DNA of 64,000 nucleotides from Duganella rivi (GCF_009857435.1 NZ_WWCK01000005.1:620001-684000); one strand, 5' to 3'. Numbered from the stretch's first letter, positions 52,316 to 62,924 are shown. Made by a program: numbers and translations. The notes: a model not told the origin generated them from the letters alone.

Positions 52316-53698
52316 TTAGAACGGCAGTTCCGCGTCCGGCTTCGCCGCAAGAATCACGTCACGGAACTGGCCTTGAATGCGCGCCAGCGCTGCCGGCGTT
52401 TCCGCTTCAAAGCGCATCACGATCACCGGCGTGGTGTTGGACGAACGCGCCAGGCCGAAGCCGTCCTCGTACTCCACGCGCAGGCCGTCGATGGTGATAA
52501 TGCGTTCATTGCCAGGGAACTTGGCGTCGGCGCGCAGCTTGTCCATCACGATGAAGTTCTCGCCTTCGCTCAAGTGAAGATGCAGCTCAGGCGTGCTGTC
52601 CGACTGCGGCAGTGCGTTCAGCAGCGCCGATGGATCTTTTTCCTTGGTCAGGATTTCCAGCATGCGCGCGCCGGCATACAGGCCGTCGTCGAAACCGTAC
52701 CAGCGGTCCTTGAAGAAGATGTGGCCACTCATCTCGCCGCCCAGCGGCGAACCGGTTTCCTTCAGCTTGGCCTTCACCAGCGAGTGGCCGGTCTTGTACA
52801 TCAGCGGCTTGCCGCCGGCCTTCTCGATGTAAGGCGCGAGGTGGCGGGTGCACTTCACGTCGTACAGGATTTCCGCGCCCGGATTGCGCGACAGGACATC
52901 GCCTGCGAAAAGCATCATCTGGCGGTCAGGGAAAATGATCTGGCCATCCTTGGTAACGAGGCCGAGGCGGTCGCCGTCGCCGTCGAACGCGAGGCCGATT
53001 TCAGCGTCGGTTTCTTGCAGCGCGCGGATCAGGTCTTGCAGATTTTCCGGGTGCGCAGGATCCGGGTGGTGGTTAGGGAAATTGCCATCCACTTCGCAGA
53101 ACAGCTCAATCACTTCGCAGCCCATGCCGCGATACAGGTCGCCAGCAAACGCGCCGGCCACGCCGTTGCCGCAGTCCACCGCGATCTTGATCGGACGCGA
53201 AATCTTCACGTCGCCGATGATGCGTTGCAGGTACTCGGCGCGGATATCGTAAGTGCTGTACGCGCCCGGCGTAGCAGCCGGCGAACCGTCGTGCGCGAGG
53301 ATGCTTTCATAGAGGCCGGTGATCGCTTCGCCGTGAATCGCTTCGCCGGCCAGCACCATCTTGAAGCCGTTGTAGTCCGGCGGATTGTGGCTGCCGGTAA
53401 CCATGATGCCGGAAGCAGCGCCCAGCACATTGGTGCCGAAGTAGACCATCGGCGTAGCGACCACGCCCAGATCAATCACGTCCACGCCGGAGGATTGCAG
53501 GCCTTCCGCCAGCGCCTTGATCAGCGATGGGCCGGACAGGCGGCCGTCACGGCCGATCACGACTTTTTTCTCGCCCTTGGCCAGGGCAGCGCGGCCGAAA
53601 GCAGCGCCGATCTGGTGCGCCACGCCGGCGTCCAGGGTTTTATCGATAATGCCGCGGATATCGTAAGCTTTGAAGATCGTTTTGGATAAGGTAACCAT
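52316..53698 (-). CDS. Phosphomannomutase/phosphoglucomutase
   Basis: A 460-residue alpha-D-phosphohexomutase. The catalytic Ser is in GIMVTGSHNPPDYNGFKM (about 98-115), the metal loop is DGDGDRLG (about 240-247), and the sugar-recognition loop GGEMSGHIFF (about 322-331) is present. It converts glucose-6-phosphate/mannose-6-phosphate to the 1-phosphates used by RfbA and by mannose pathways. ATG 53698 starts VTLSKTIFKAYDIRG, the canonical beginning. It lies in the middle of the surface-polysaccharide block, five bases before waaC. Confidence 0.92.
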   Translation of the reverse strand: MVTLSKTIFKAYDIRGIIDKTLDAGVAHQIGAAFGRAALAKGEKKVVIGRDGRLSGPSLIKALAEGLQSSGVDVIDLGVVATPMVYFGTNVLGAASGIMVTGSHNPPDYNGFKMVLAGEAIHGEAITGLYESILAHDGSPAATPGAYSTYDIRAEYLQRIIGDVKISRPIKIAVDCGNGVAGAFAGDLYRGMGCEVIELFCEVDGNFPNHHPDPAHPENLQDLIRALQETDAEIGLAFDGDGDRLGLVTKDGQIIFPDRQMMLFAGDVLSRNPGAEILYDVKCTRHLAPYIEKAGGKPLMYKTGHSLVKAKLKETGSPLGGEMSGHIFFKDRWYGFDDGLYAGARMLEILTKEKDPSALLNALPQSDSTPELHLHLSEGENFIVMDKLRADAKFPGNERIITIDGLRVEYEDGFGLARSSNTTPVIVMRFEAETPAALARIQGQFRDVILAAKPDAELPF

Positions 53699-53744
53699 AG
53701 TGTGGGTATGAGCTGGAATGGATGGGATAGTGTACATCATGACA

Positions 53745-54839
53745 TCAGTGTTTCTTGTGCCGGATCATCCAGCGCGGCGCCTTGAAGCGCACGATGCGCA
53801 CGTAAATCCAGATGTAACTACCAATAAAGAGTATGCATGACAGCATCAGCACCCAGGTGTGACGCCAGAACACGGTAGCCGGAATCACGGCCGTGAGCGA
53901 GAACAGCCACAGATACGGCGAAGTCAGCGAATTACGGCGAATCAGCGCGCGCGCTTCCTTGCGGCCCACCGCCCATTGGACGATGCGGCGGAAAATCAGG
54001 CTGTGCAAGTGAATACCGTCCGGCATGGCCGGCGATTTACCGCGCACGAACATGCGGCGGTACACCGAGAACATGGTCTCAAACGCCGGGTAAATCAGCA
54101 GCAAAGCCGCGTACCAGGTCGACACTTGCGGGTTGCGCATCACCAGCAGCAAGGCCAGCTCGCCCAGCATGAAGCCGATGAAATAAGCACCGCCGTCGCC
54201 AAGGAAAATCAGGCCGACCGGGTAGTTCCAGATCAGGAAACCGGCGGTGGCACCAGCCACCATCAGCGCCGCGATCAGCACGAACATATCGTTCACTTGC
54301 AGCGCCACATAGCCGAGCGACAGCAGCATACAAATGCACACCACGCTGGCAAGGCCGTTAAAACCGTCGATGATGTTGATGGCGTTGGCAATGCCGGCCA
54401 CCGCCAGCACTGTCACCGGCAGCGTCAGCCACATATAGGGCAGCGCCCAGGTCGAGAACGCCCAGTCGAGGCGGTCGATGCGGGCATCGAGCAGGAAGTA
54501 GCCGAGGGTGGCAGCGGCCATGGTCAGCAGCAGGCGGCGCAAGGCGCTCACGCGGCCGGTGTAGTCTTCAACGATGCCGCCGATGAAAGCCACGGCCGAG
54601 CAAGCCAGCAAGGACAACAGCCATTGGCTCATGGCCGGCACGCGCCAAATGGAAATCGCCGAACTCAGCGCCACCGACAGGAAAATAGAAAGCCCGCCGA
54701 TGCGGGCCACATTATGGACGTGCACTTTTTGCACGCCGTCGAAATTGGAGTCGAGCGCCGGCCCGTGCAATCTCGCTTCTTTAATCACCAACAGGGTAAG
54801 CAGCGCGGAAGCGATAAAGCTCAGTAGGAAGGAAAACAT
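53745..54839 (-). CDS. Polyprenyl-phosphate N-acetylhexosamine-1-phosphate transferase (WecA/MraY-like)
   Basis: A 364-residue integral membrane protein with about eleven helices. MraY-like superfamily motifs: FIGGIVEDYTGRVSALRRLL (metal loop, here ED rather than DD), NAINIIDGFNGLASV, FLGDGGAYFIGFMLGELALL and a cytoplasmic loop PDGIHLHSLIFRRI with the conserved HxHH-like histidines. It would load GlcNAc-1-P or a similar sugar onto undecaprenyl phosphate to start O-antigen or exopolysaccharide synthesis. It sits between rfbD (111 bp upstream) and the phosphomannomutase gene, which fits. Confidence 0.87.
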   Translation of the reverse strand: MFSFLLSFIASALLTLLVIKEARLHGPALDSNFDGVQKVHVHNVARIGGLSIFLSVALSSAISIWRVPAMSQWLLSLLACSAVAFIGGIVEDYTGRVSALRRLLLTMAAATLGYFLLDARIDRLDWAFSTWALPYMWLTLPVTVLAVAGIANAINIIDGFNGLASVVCICMLLSLGYVALQVNDMFVLIAALMVAGATAGFLIWNYPVGLIFLGDGGAYFIGFMLGELALLLVMRNPQVSTWYAALLLIYPAFETMFSVYRRMFVRGKSPAMPDGIHLHSLIFRRIVQWAVGRKEARALIRRNSLTSPYLWLFSLTAVIPATVFWRHTWVLMLSCILFIGSYIWIYVRIVRFKAPRWMIRHKKH

Positions 54840-54950
54840 ATTATTTTAGGTTCTGCGTTGTATCGCAACACGTAGCATTATCAGCATGCCAACAGGCGAT
54901 TGTACCAGTACGGACTCACGCCAGTGGACATGCTTACCAATCGATACAAC

Positions 54951-55808
54951 TCAGCGCATACAAAGATGCAACGCTTCTTTCCAATCCGGCAAGTGGCAGA
55001 AGCGCGCCATCAGGCGCTCGGACGACATCACCGAGTATTGCGGACGCTGGGCCGGCGTTGGGTATTCGGCGCTGGTAATCGGCAGTACCTTGCACGACAG
55101 GCCCGCTTCCGCGACGATGGCCTCGGTGAATTCGTGCCACGTGGTCTGGCCTTGCGCGCTCAGGTGGTAGATGCCGCTGTTCTGCACCCACCATTCGCGG
55201 CCGCCGGCATGTGCCTGCGACAGCACTTGCGCCGTGGTGTCGGCGATGGTGCGGCTCCAGGTTGGCGCGCCGTGCTGGTCGGCCACCACGCGCAGTTCGT
55301 CGCGCTCTTTCGCCAGGCGCAGCATGGTCAGCAGGAAGTTCTTGCCGCGCATACCATACACCCAGCTGGTGCGGAAGATCAGGTGCGGAATGCCGGCTGC
55401 GGCAATCGCCTGCTCGCCAGCCAGTTTGCTGGCGCCGTAAACGTTGCGCGGGCCGACCACGTCGTCTTCCACGCGCGGCGATGGCTGGGTGCCGTCAAAT
55501 ACGTAATCGGTCGAATAATGCACCAGCGCTGCGCCCAGCGCCTTGGCTTCTGCAGCCATGACGGCCGGTGCTTCGGCGTTGATGCGGTGCGCCAGTTCCG
55601 GCTCGCTCTCGGCCTTGTCGACGGCGGTGTAAGCGGCTGGGTTGACAATCAATTGCGGCTTGACGCTGCGGATCACGTCGCGCACTTGGTCGAGATTCGA
55701 CAGATCCATCACATTGCGATCCACGGCCACCACTTCGCCCACGCCTTGCAGGCTGCGCGCCAGTTCGTAGCCGACTTGGCCGGTGCTACCGGTCAGCAGT
55801 ACTTTCAT
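54951..55808 (-). CDS. rfbD: dTDP-4-dehydrorhamnose reductase
   Basis: A 285-residue SDR-type reductase, last step of dTDP-L-rhamnose synthesis. NADPH motif GSTGQVGYEL is at residues 7-16, and catalytic YxxxK appears as the VYGASKLAGE block (about 128-137). Other motifs are ISTDYVFDG-like YSTDYVFDGTQ and RTSWVYG. The ATG at 55808 overlaps the rfbC stop by four bases. Earlier in-frame ATGs would lie deep inside rfbC. It ends the four-gene rhamnose set. Confidence 0.95.
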   Translation of the reverse strand: MKVLLTGSTGQVGYELARSLQGVGEVVAVDRNVMDLSNLDQVRDVIRSVKPQLIVNPAAYTAVDKAESEPELAHRINAEAPAVMAAEAKALGAALVHYSTDYVFDGTQPSPRVEDDVVGPRNVYGASKLAGEQAIAAAGIPHLIFRTSWVYGMRGKNFLLTMLRLAKERDELRVVADQHGAPTWSRTIADTTAQVLSQAHAGGREWWVQNSGIYHLSAQGQTTWHEFTEAIVAEAGLSCKVLPITSAEYPTPAQRPQYSVMSSERLMARFCHLPDWKEALHLCMR

Positions 55809-56353
55809 GCGAACACCTCGGCGTTGGCCAGCAGCAGTGCGGCTTGGTCTTTGCCCGACAACAGCGGCGCGGCGTCCAGCGCCGGCCATTGGATGCCGAT
55901 GGCGGGATCGTTCCACAGGATCGAGCGTTCATGCTCAGGCGCCCAGTAGTCGGTGGTTTTGTAAAGGAACTCGGCGCTGTCGGAAGTCACCACGAAGCCG
56001 TGCGCGAAGCCCGGCGGAATCCACATCTGGCGCTTGTTCTCAGCCGACAGCTCGATACCGAACCACTGGCCGAAAGTCGCCGAGTTTTTGCGGATATCCA
56101 CCGCCACGTCGAACACCGAACCGGCAGTCGCGCGCACCAGCTTGCCCTGCGCTTGCTGGATTTGATAATGCAGACCGCGCAGCACGCCCTTGGCGGAACG
56201 TGAGTGATTGTCTTGCACGAACTCGGCGGTGACGCCGGTCAGTTCGGCAAAGCGCTTGGCGTTGAAACTCTCGAAGAAGAAACCGCGGTCGTCGCCGAAC
56301 ACGCGCGGCTCCAGTACCAGCAAGCCTTCCAATGGCGTAGTAATGACGTTCAT
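55805..56353 (-). CDS. rfbC: dTDP-4-dehydrorhamnose 3,5-epimerase
   Basis: A 182-residue cupin epimerase. It contains [18 protein letters not shown], the catalytic-His strand [33 protein letters not shown] and a FAHGFVV... segment, all canonical. It takes dTDP-4-keto-6-deoxyglucose from RfbB and passes the product to RfbD. Both ends overlap its neighbours by four bases (ATGA), implying tight translational coupling. Confidence 0.96.
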   Translation of the reverse strand: MNVITTPLEGLLVLEPRVFGDDRGFFFESFNAKRFAELTGVTAEFVQDNHSRSAKGVLRGLHYQIQQAQGKLVRATAGSVFDVAVDIRKNSATFGQWFGIELSAENKRQMWIPPGFAHGFVVTSDSAEFLYKTTDYWAPEHERSILWNDPAIGIQWPALDAAPLLSGKDQAALLLANAEVFA

Positions 56354-57243
56354 CGTGGGACTACCTTATCTTCCAGAATTTGCAGCAGGTATTGACCGTA
56401 CTGGTTTTTCTTCAGCGGCTCGGCCAGCTTGCGCAACTGGTCGCCGTTGATGTAGCCCTTGCGGTAGGCGATCTCTTCCGGGCATGCCACTTTCAAGCCT
56501 TGGCGCTTTTCGATGGTGGCGATGAACTGGCCGGCTTCCAGCAGCGACTCGTGGGTGCCGGTGTCCAGCCACGCCATGCCGCGGCCCATCACTTCCACGT
56601 TCAGCTCGCCCTTGTCCAGATAGACTTTATTCACATCGGTGATTTCCAGCTCGCCGCGCGCGGACGGCTTGATGCTGGCAGCGATATCGCACACCTGGTT
56701 GTCGTAGAAGTACAGGCCGGTGACGGCGTAATTCGATTTCGGTTGTTTCGGCTTTTCTTCGATCGACACGGCGGTGCGCTTGTCATCGAACTCGACCACG
56801 CCATAACGCTCAGGGTCTTGCACGTGGTAGGCGAACACGGTCGCGCCCGAGGTTTGCTCGGTGGCGTGGCGCAGCAGCGCATCGAGGTCATTGCCGTAGT
56901 AGATGTTGTCACCCAGGATCAGCGCCGACGGCGAATCGCCGACGAACTCTTTGCCGATGATGAAGGCTTGCGCCAGGCCATCCGGCGAAGGCTGCACCGC
57001 GTAGCTGATGCTGATGCCCCACTGGCTACCGTCGCCCAGCAAATCCTTGAAGCGCGGCGTATCTTGCGGGGTCGAAATCAGCAGGATCTCGGTCATGCCG
57101 GCCAACATCAGCACAGTCAGCGGATGATAGATCATCGGCTTGTCGTAGATCGGCAGCAGCTGCTTGGAGACGCTCATCGTCACCGGGTACAGGCGGGTGC
57201 CGGAGCCGCCCGCCAGAATGATGCCTTTGCGCTTGTTGCTCAT
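56350..57243 (-). CDS. rfbA: Glucose-1-phosphate thymidylyltransferase
   Basis: A 297-residue nucleotidyltransferase: signature [20 protein letters not shown] (12-31), YYGNDL and the [18 protein letters not shown] block (about 222). It makes dTDP-glucose from dTTP and glucose-1-phosphate, feeding RfbB. ATG 57243 shares a base with the rfbB stop, so the start is fixed by coupling. An upstream extension into rfbB is not similar to the family. Confidence 0.96.
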   Translation of the reverse strand: MSNKRKGIILAGGSGTRLYPVTMSVSKQLLPIYDKPMIYHPLTVLMLAGMTEILLISTPQDTPRFKDLLGDGSQWGISISYAVQPSPDGLAQAFIIGKEFVGDSPSALILGDNIYYGNDLDALLRHATEQTSGATVFAYHVQDPERYGVVEFDDKRTAVSIEEKPKQPKSNYAVTGLYFYDNQVCDIAASIKPSARGELEITDVNKVYLDKGELNVEVMGRGMAWLDTGTHESLLEAGQFIATIEKRQGLKVACPEEIAYRKGYINGDQLRKLAEPLKKNQYGQYLLQILEDKVVPR

Positions 57244-58310
57244 TACTGCCCCTCGCGATTGAAGTAATTGGTTTCCACCCACTTGGCATAGCTGCCCGAT
57301 TGCACGTCGGCCACCCATGCCTGATTGTCCAAGTACCACTGCACGGTCTTGGCGATGCCGGTCTGGAAGGTCTCGGCCGGCTTCCAGCCCAGTTCGCGTT
57401 CCAGCTTGCGCGCGTCGATGGCGTAGCGGCGGTCGTGGCCCGGACGGTCTTTGACGAAGGTGATTTGATCGCGGTAGCTGCCTTCGGCCTTCGGCTTCAG
57501 CTTGTCCAGCATGTCGCACAGGGTGTGAACCACGTCCAGATTGGCCATCTCATTCCAGCCGCCGACGTTGTAGGTCTCGCCCAGGCGGCCCGCTTCCAGT
57601 ACACGGCGGATGGCGGCGCAGTGGTCGCTCACGTACAGCCAATCGCGTACTTGCTGGCCGTCGCCGTAGATCGGCAGCGGCTTGCCCGCTTGCGCGTTGG
57701 CGATGATCAGCGGAATCAGCTTTTCCGGGAAGTGATACGGGCCGTAGTTGTTCGAGCAGTTGGTGGTCAGCACCGGCAGGCCGTAGGTGTGGAAGTACGA
57801 GCGCACCAGGTGATCGGATGCTGCTTTGGAGGCCGAATACGGGCTGTTTGGCGCAAACGCGGTGGTTTCGCTGAACGGCGCATCGTCCGGGCCCAGCGTG
57901 CCGTACACCTCGTCGGTGGACACGTGCAGGAAGCGGAAGGCCGACTTCTCGTCTTCCGGCAGCGCAGACCAATAGGCGCGCGCCGCTTCCAGCAGGCTGA
58001 AAGTACCGTTGATGTTGGTGTTGATGAATTCGCCCGGGCCGAGGATGGAACGGTCGACGTGGCTTTCCGCTGCAAAGTGCACCACCGCGCGCGGCTTATG
58101 CTGCTGGAACAGGGCCAGCACCTGCGCCTGGTCGCAAATGTCGCCGCGCACAAAGGTGTGGCGGGCGTCCTGCTTCAGCGAGGCCAGATTGTTCAGGTTG
58201 CCTGCGTAAGTCAGCTTGTCAAAATTGAGAACCGGCTCGTCCGACTGTGCCAGCCAGTCGAGGACAAAATTTGAGCCGATAAAACCAGCACCACCCGTTA
58301 CAAAAATCAT
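57243..58310 (-). CDS. rfbB: dTDP-glucose 4,6-dehydratase
   Basis: A 355-residue extended SDR enzyme. NAD motif [12 protein letters not shown] is at residues 5-16, the [10 protein letters not shown] block at about 132-141, the [15 protein letters not shown] catalytic Tyr/Lys block at about 167, and the [15 protein letters not shown] segment. It starts the dTDP-rhamnose operon rfbB-rfbA-rfbC-rfbD. Its upstream region (58311-58431) must carry the promoter for the whole minus-strand block as well as that of apaH. Confidence 0.97.
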   Translation of the reverse strand: MIFVTGGAGFIGSNFVLDWLAQSDEPVLNFDKLTYAGNLNNLASLKQDARHTFVRGDICDQAQVLALFQQHKPRAVVHFAAESHVDRSILGPGEFINTNINGTFSLLEAARAYWSALPEDEKSAFRFLHVSTDEVYGTLGPDDAPFSETTAFAPNSPYSASKAASDHLVRSYFHTYGLPVLTTNCSNNYGPYHFPEKLIPLIIANAQAGKPLPIYGDGQQVRDWLYVSDHCAAIRRVLEAGRLGETYNVGGWNEMANLDVVHTLCDMLDKLKPKAEGSYRDQITFVKDRPGHDRRYAIDARKLERELGWKPAETFQTGIAKTVQWYLDNQAWVADVQSGSYAKWVETNYFNREGQ

Positions 58311-58431
58311 TTAGTATCCCGCAGCAAGAGTGAAATTAATCAGTAGACATGATTTTATGTGAAGTCCCCCAGATCGGGGCAAAAATTCAAGGTATTTCAT
58401 TTTCCCAAGCAACGAACCAGCGAGTATTTCT

Positions 58432-59298
58432 ATGAAAACCTATGTAATCGGGGATTTGCAGGGCTGCCACGAGCAGGCGCTCGCCCTCCTCGACCGCATA
58501 CGCGAACACGCGGCCGCCGACGGCGTGGCCGAGCCCGCCATCCTGTTCGCAGGCGATTTAATCAACCGCGGGCCAGATTCGCTGGCGACCCTGCGCCACG
58601 TGCGCAAGCTGGCCATGGCGAGCGGCGGGCTGATTGATAGCGTGCTGGGCAACCATGATTTGCACTTGCTGGCGGTCGCTTACGGCATCCGGCCCGAACA
58701 CAAGTCCGACACGCTGGCCGAGATCCTGCACGCGCCGGATCGGGAAGAGTTGATCGATTGGGTGCGCCAGCGGCCGCTGGCGATCCACGTGCAGGGCCAT
58801 GTGCTGGTGCACGCGGGCTTGCTGCCGCAGTGGAGCGCCACGCAAGCGATGGCGCTGGCCGGCGAGGTGCAGGAGATGCTGCGCGGCGACGGCATTGCCG
58901 AGTTTTTGGCGGAAATGTATGGCAATCAGCCGGATCAGTGGTCGGATGATTTGCAGGGCGCAGACCGGCTGCGCTGCATCATCAACGCCATGACGCGGCT
59001 GCGCTTCTGCTCGGCCGATGGCGTGATGGATTTCAAGATGAAGGAAAGCGGAACCGCCGATCCGGCCAGCGGTTTGATGCCGTGGTTCGATGTGCCGGGC
59101 CGGCGCAGTGCGAAAGAGACGGTGGTGTTCGGCCACTGGTCGGCGCTGGGCTTGACCATCAAGCCGAATTTGATCGGGCTGGATAGCGGCTGCGTGTGGG
59201 GCGGGCAGCTGTCCGCCGTGTGCCTGGAAGACCGCAGCTTGCTGCAGGTGCAGTGCCCGCAGTTTCAGGAGATCAAACCCGCAACCCGGTCAAAGTAA
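58432..59298 (+). CDS. apaH: Symmetrical bis(5'-nucleosyl)-tetraphosphatase
   Basis: A 288-residue metallophosphatase that splits Ap4A into two ADP and removes Np4N RNA caps. Metal and phosphate motifs: GDLQGC (7-12), [11 protein letters not shown] (about 43-53), [10 protein letters not shown] (about 74-83) and FGHWSALG near the C-terminus. It is full length and has no signal. It is divergent from rfbB. A GTC(A/T)GAC palindrome lies 33 bases after the stop. Confidence 0.95.
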   Translation: MKTYVIGDLQGCHEQALALLDRIREHAAADGVAEPAILFAGDLINRGPDSLATLRHVRKLAMASGGLIDSVLGNHDLHLLAVAYGIRPEHKSDTLAEILHAPDREELIDWVRQRPLAIHVQGHVLVHAGLLPQWSATQAMALAGEVQEMLRGDGIAEFLAEMYGNQPDQWSDDLQGADRLRCIINAMTRLRFCSADGVMDFKMKESGTADPASGLMPWFDVPGRRSAKETVVFGHWSALGLTIKPNLIGLDSGCVWGGQLSAVCLEDRSLLQVQCPQFQEIKPATRSK

Positions 59299-59331
59299 AG
59301 CTAACACGGAACTGTAAACCCAAGGCAAAAA

Positions 59332-59361
59332 GGGGTCTGACCCCGTATGGGGTCAGACCCC
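59332..59361. repeat. Palindromic GTC(A/T)GAC element, second copy
   Basis: GGGGTCTGACCCC (59332-59344) and its exact reverse complement GGGGTCAGACCCC (59349-59361) flank GTAT. Compared with the 24301 copy, the T-centred and A-centred arms are in swapped order, as if both were cut from a longer alternating array. It sits between the convergent apaH and acyltransferase genes. Confidence 0.75.
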
Positions 59362-59371
59362 CGTGACCGGT

Positions 59372-60121
59372 TTACGGGGTGGCGGCTGGCACGCCGAGCG
59401 ATAAGGCGATGGCTTTGTGTGACGCCTCCGCCAGTTCGCGGCGGTGCGCGCCTTGGGTTTCCAGCGCCGGCAAAATCGCCAGCTTGGCTTTCACCGGCGG
59501 GCCGTTCAGAATCAGCATGATGCTCTCCGCGAAGCTGGTCTCGCCGATGAAATCCACCGACGGATGCGAGCCGCCGTTCACGTCTTCATAGGTCAAGGCG
59601 AACGGCTGCACCGGCACTTTCGCATCGATGGCCGCTTCAAACAGGTTCGCATGGAACGGCAGCAAGCTGCCTTGCGCCGCCGTGGTCCCCTCCGGGAAGA
59701 AGGCCACGCGCTCGCCCTTCTCGAGGCTGGTCACCAGCCCTTTGAAGATATGCCGCAAATCGCGCCGGTTGCCGCGCGCGATGAACACGGTACCGGCCTT
59801 CTCCGCCAGCCATCCCGCCAGCGGCCACGAACGAATCTCGGCCTTGGCGACAAAGTGGCTAGGGTGCAGGCTGTGCACCACGAAGATGTCCAGCCACGAC
59901 ACGTGATTCGCCACCACCACGCAATGCTCCAGCGCAGGCGCGCTACCCGCCGCCTGCTCCACTGTCACATTGCACATCCGCAGCAGCTTGGTAGACCAGC
60001 GGCGGATATGGCCGTTACGCTTCTCCTGACCAATCCACGGAAACACCGTGGCGCAGATCGCCATGCCCTTGAACACATGCAGCATCACCCGCGCAAGGCG
60101 GAATATCGTCGACAGTTTCAT
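59372..60121 (-). CDS. Lysophospholipid acyltransferase family protein (PlsC-like)
   Basis: A 249-residue acyltransferase. Motifs: NHVSWLD (H73, D78; the normal H-x4-D), IARGNRRD (glycerol-phosphate site) and FPEGTT (142-147). An N-terminal amphipathic or membrane helix is at about 13-30. It is a second PlsC-like enzyme in the window, distinct from the H-x4-E protein at 44429. ATG 60121 gives MKLSTIFRLARVML; the longer start at 60148 would overlap the pseudo-dihydroorotase gene. It is the last gene of the algH...pyr block. Confidence 0.86.
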   Translation of the reverse strand: MKLSTIFRLARVMLHVFKGMAICATVFPWIGQEKRNGHIRRWSTKLLRMCNVTVEQAAGSAPALEHCVVVANHVSWLDIFVVHSLHPSHFVAKAEIRSWPLAGWLAEKAGTVFIARGNRRDLRHIFKGLVTSLEKGERVAFFPEGTTAAQGSLLPFHANLFEAAIDAKVPVQPFALTYEDVNGGSHPSVDFIGETSFAESIMLILNGPPVKAKLAILPALETQGAHRRELAEASHKAIALSLGVPAATP

Positions 60122-60131
60122 GCAGGGCGGT

Positions 60132-61436
60132 TCAGCGTTGGAAGGCAACGTGGCCGGCCACGATGGTGGTGTTCACCTGGCCTGCCAGGTTGTAGCCGAG
60201 GAACGGCGTGTGCTTGCCCTGGCTGGCCAGCGCCGAGCGTTCCACCGTCCAGTGCGCACCGGCGTCGAACAGCACCACGTCAGCCGTGGCGCCAACCGAC
60301 AGCGTGCCCGCGTCCAGGCCCGCCACGCGCGCCGCTTCCGAGGTGATGCGCGCCAGCGCGCGCGACAGCGGACGCTGGGCGCCGGTGTCTTGCAGCGACG
60401 CGTAATCGTCGGCCCATTTCAGGGTCAGCGACAGCAGCAGTTCCAGGCCGGTTGCCCCCGGCGAGGCCTCGCCGAATGGCAGCAGTTTTTCGTCGTCATC
60501 GACCGGCGTGTGATCCGAGCACAGCGCATCGATGGTGCCGTCCAGCAGGCCGAGGCGGATCGCGTCGCGGTCGCGCTGGCTGCGGAATGGCGGGTCCATG
60601 CGCGCATTCGAGTCGAAGAAGCCGATGTCGGCATCGGTCATGTGCACGTGGTGCGCGCCGACGTCGCAAGTGACCGGCAAGCCTTCTGCTTTGGCCTTGC
60701 GGATCAGTTCCAGGCTGGCGGCGGCCGAGATGCGGCACAGGTGCACGCGCGCGCCGGTAGCACGCATCAGTTCAAAGATGGTGTGCAGGGCGATGGTTTC
60801 CGACATCACCGGCACGCCGGATAAGCCGAGGCGCGACGCCAGCGGGCCGGCAGCAGCCACGCCGCCACGGCCGATGTGCGCATCCTGCGGACGCAGCCAC
60901 ACGGTGTAGCCGTAGGTCTTGGCGTACTGCATGGCGCGCAGCAGCACGTTGGTGTCTTCAATCGGCTGCTCGGCATGCGAGAAGCCGATGCAGCCCGACT
61001 CGGTCAGCGCCGACATTTCGGTCAGCGCTTCGCCTTTCAGGCCCACGGTCAGCGCGCCCAGCGGGTGCACGTGCGCCTGGTTCAGCTTTTGCGCGCGGTG
61101 CTTCAGCATCTCCACCAGGCCCGGTTCGTCCAGCACCGGATCGGTATCCGGCGGGCACACCAGCGAAGTGACGCCGCCTTGCACGGCAGCCTGCATTTCC
61201 GATTCCAGCGTGGCCTTGTATTCAAAGCCCGGCTCGCGCAGGCGCGCCGACAGGTCGACGAAGCCCGGCGCCACGATCAGGCCGATAGCGTCGATAGTTT
61301 GATCGGCGGTAAATCCGGCCGGTGCAGCGCCGATCGCCGCTACTTTGCCGTCGGCGATGTAAAGGTCATTGAGGCCGTCGATGCCGTTGGCCGGATCGAT
61401 GACGTGGCCGTTTTTAATGTGGATATTCTTCTTCAT
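60132..61436 (-). CDS. Dihydroorotase-like protein lacking zinc ligands (PyrX/pseudo-dihydroorotase)
   Basis: A 434-residue amidohydrolase-fold protein following pyrB. Active dihydroorotases bind zinc through D-x-H-x-H; here the same place reads [10 protein letters not shown] (residues 61-70), with Ser63 and Arg65 in place of both histidines. Later positions keep [12 protein letters not shown]. By analogy with pseudomonads, this is a non-catalytic partner that stabilises aspartate transcarbamoylase, and true PyrC must be encoded elsewhere. The ATG is inside a four-base overlap with pyrB, supporting complex formation. The claim is based on motif loss alone. Confidence 0.85.
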   Translation of the reverse strand: MKKNIHIKNGHVIDPANGIDGLNDLYIADGKVAAIGAAPAGFTADQTIDAIGLIVAPGFVDLSARLREPGFEYKATLESEMQAAVQGGVTSLVCPPDTDPVLDEPGLVEMLKHRAQKLNQAHVHPLGALTVGLKGEALTEMSALTESGCIGFSHAEQPIEDTNVLLRAMQYAKTYGYTVWLRPQDAHIGRGGVAAAGPLASRLGLSGVPVMSETIALHTIFELMRATGARVHLCRISAAASLELIRKAKAEGLPVTCDVGAHHVHMTDADIGFFDSNARMDPPFRSQRDRDAIRLGLLDGTIDALCSDHTPVDDDEKLLPFGEASPGATGLELLLSLTLKWADDYASLQDTGAQRPLSRALARITSEAARVAGLDAGTLSVGATADVVLFDAGAHWTVERSALASQGKHTPFLGYNLAGQVNTTIVAGHVAFQR

Positions 61437-62398
61437 GCTTGCGTTCCTGCCACGATACTCATCACCGCCATGCGGACTGCGATACCAAACGTTACCTGCG
61501 GCAGGATCACTGCCTGCGCGCCATCGGCCACGGCGGAATCGATTTCCACGCCGCGGTTCATCGGGCCCGGGTGCATCACGATGGCGTCCGGTTTCGCCAG
61601 CGCCAGGCGCTCCGGCGTCAGGCCGTAGCTCTTGAAGTATTCGCCGGCCGACGGCAACAGCGCGCCGCTCATGCGCTCGTTCTGCAAGCGCAGCATGATG
61701 ATCACGTCCACGTCCTTCAAGCCTTCATCCATGTTGGTGAAGGTGCGCACGCCCATTTGCTCCAGGCCGCCCGGCAGCAGCGTGTGCGGGCCGATGGCGC
61801 GCACTTCCGGCACGCCCAGCGTGGTCAGCGCGTGGATGTCGGAACGGGCCACGCGGCTGTGCAGAATGTCGCCGACAATCGCCACGCGCAGGTTGGTGAA
61901 GTCTTTCTTGTAGTGGCGGATGGTGTACATATCCAGCAGGCCCTGCGTCGGGTGCGCGTGGCGGCCATCGCCCGCGTTCACCACGTGCACGTGGTTCTGG
62001 CCGGTTTCCATCAGGTGCTTGGCGATCAGGTACGGTGCGCCCGATTGCGCGTGGCGCACCACGAACATATCGGCGTGCATGGCGGCCAGGTTGTCGATGG
62101 TGTCCAGCAGCGATTCGCCCTTGCTGGTCGAGGAAGCCTGGATGTTCAGGTTGATGACGTCGGCCGACAAACGCTTGGCGGCAATCTCAAAAGTCGTACG
62201 CGTGCGGGTCGAGTTCTCGAAGAACAGGTTGAACACCGATTTGCCGCGCATCAGCGGCACTTTCTTCACATCGCGGTCGGAGATGCCGACGAACGACGAG
62301 GCGGTGTCCAGGATGTGATTGAGGATGCCCTTCGGCAGGCCCTCGATCGACAGCAAGTGCTGAAGCTCGCCGTGTTTATTCAGTTGCGGATTAAGCAT
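61433..62398 (-). CDS. pyrB: Aspartate carbamoyltransferase catalytic subunit
   Basis: A 321-residue ATCase. The carbamoyl-phosphate motif [11 protein letters not shown] has STRTRT at 63-68, and [25 protein letters not shown] and the C-terminal [15 protein letters not shown] are as expected. There is no adjacent pyrI regulatory gene; the downstream pseudo-dihydroorotase is the likely structural partner. pyrR lies 16 bases upstream on the same strand. It catalyses the first committed step of pyrimidine synthesis. Confidence 0.97.
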   Translation of the reverse strand: MLNPQLNKHGELQHLLSIEGLPKGILNHILDTASSFVGISDRDVKKVPLMRGKSVFNLFFENSTRTRTTFEIAAKRLSADVINLNIQASSTSKGESLLDTIDNLAAMHADMFVVRHAQSGAPYLIAKHLMETGQNHVHVVNAGDGRHAHPTQGLLDMYTIRHYKKDFTNLRVAIVGDILHSRVARSDIHALTTLGVPEVRAIGPHTLLPGGLEQMGVRTFTNMDEGLKDVDVIIMLRLQNERMSGALLPSAGEYFKSYGLTPERLALAKPDAIVMHPGPMNRGVEIDSAVADGAQAVILPQVTFGIAVRMAVMSIVAGTQA

Positions 62399-62414
62399 AG
62401 TTTTGGTCGAAGCG

Positions 62415-62924
62415 TTATTCGATAGTTAGCGTAAATTTTCCATCATCGGCGCGTTTCAGCACCAGCGCCTGTCCCTTCGGCACCGCCACATGACGGGCAA
62501 CGAAGTCCGCTGCCACCGGCAGCTGGCGTTCGCCGCGATCGACCAGCGCGGCCAGCATGATGCGTGCCGGGCGGCCGTAGTCGAACAACTCGTTGATGGC
62601 GGCGCGGGTGGTGCGGCCGGTGTACAGCACGTCGTCCACCAGCAGGATGTTGGCGGCCGCCACGTCGAAGGTGATGTTGGTCGGCTTCACGTCCGCAGGC
62701 AGGCCCTTCTTGGCGTAGTCGTCGCGGTAGAAGGACACGTCCAGCACGCCGCAGCGGGCCGACAGGCCAAGATCGGCCGCGAGGCGCTCGGCGATCCATG
62801 CGCCGCCGGAGTGGATGCCGACAATCGCGACATCGGGCACGCCGGCCAGGCCGGCTTTCACGTCGGCCAGCAGCTGTGCGTACAGCGCCTCGGCATCGAG
62901 TTGGTTGGGATTGAGAGTAGACAT
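62415..62924 (-). CDS. pyrR: PyrR bifunctional regulator/uracil phosphoribosyltransferase
   Basis: A 169-residue type I phosphoribosyltransferase. The PRPP loop [20 protein letters not shown] is at about 91-110. The start [15 protein letters not shown] at 62924 is preferred because the preceding stop of ruvX ends at 62927. In Bacillus, PyrR is an RNA-binding attenuator; in betaproteobacteria that role is uncertain, and no attenuator stem-loop was recognised before pyrB. It may act mainly as a salvage enzyme. Confidence 0.9.
   Translation of the reverse strand: MSTLNPNQLDAEALYAQLLADVKAGLAGVPDVAIVGIHSGGAWIAERLAADLGLSARCGVLDVSFYRDDYAKKGLPADVKPTNITFDVAAANILLVDDVLYTGRTTRAAINELFDYGRPARIMLAALVDRGERQLPVAADFVARHVAVPKGQALVLKRADDGKFTLTIE

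Noticed and set aside
56350-57519. Longer rfbA beginning inside rfbB
   Set aside because: The extra N-terminus overlaps rfbB in another frame and lacks similarity; [18 protein letters not shown] at 57243 is the canonical start.
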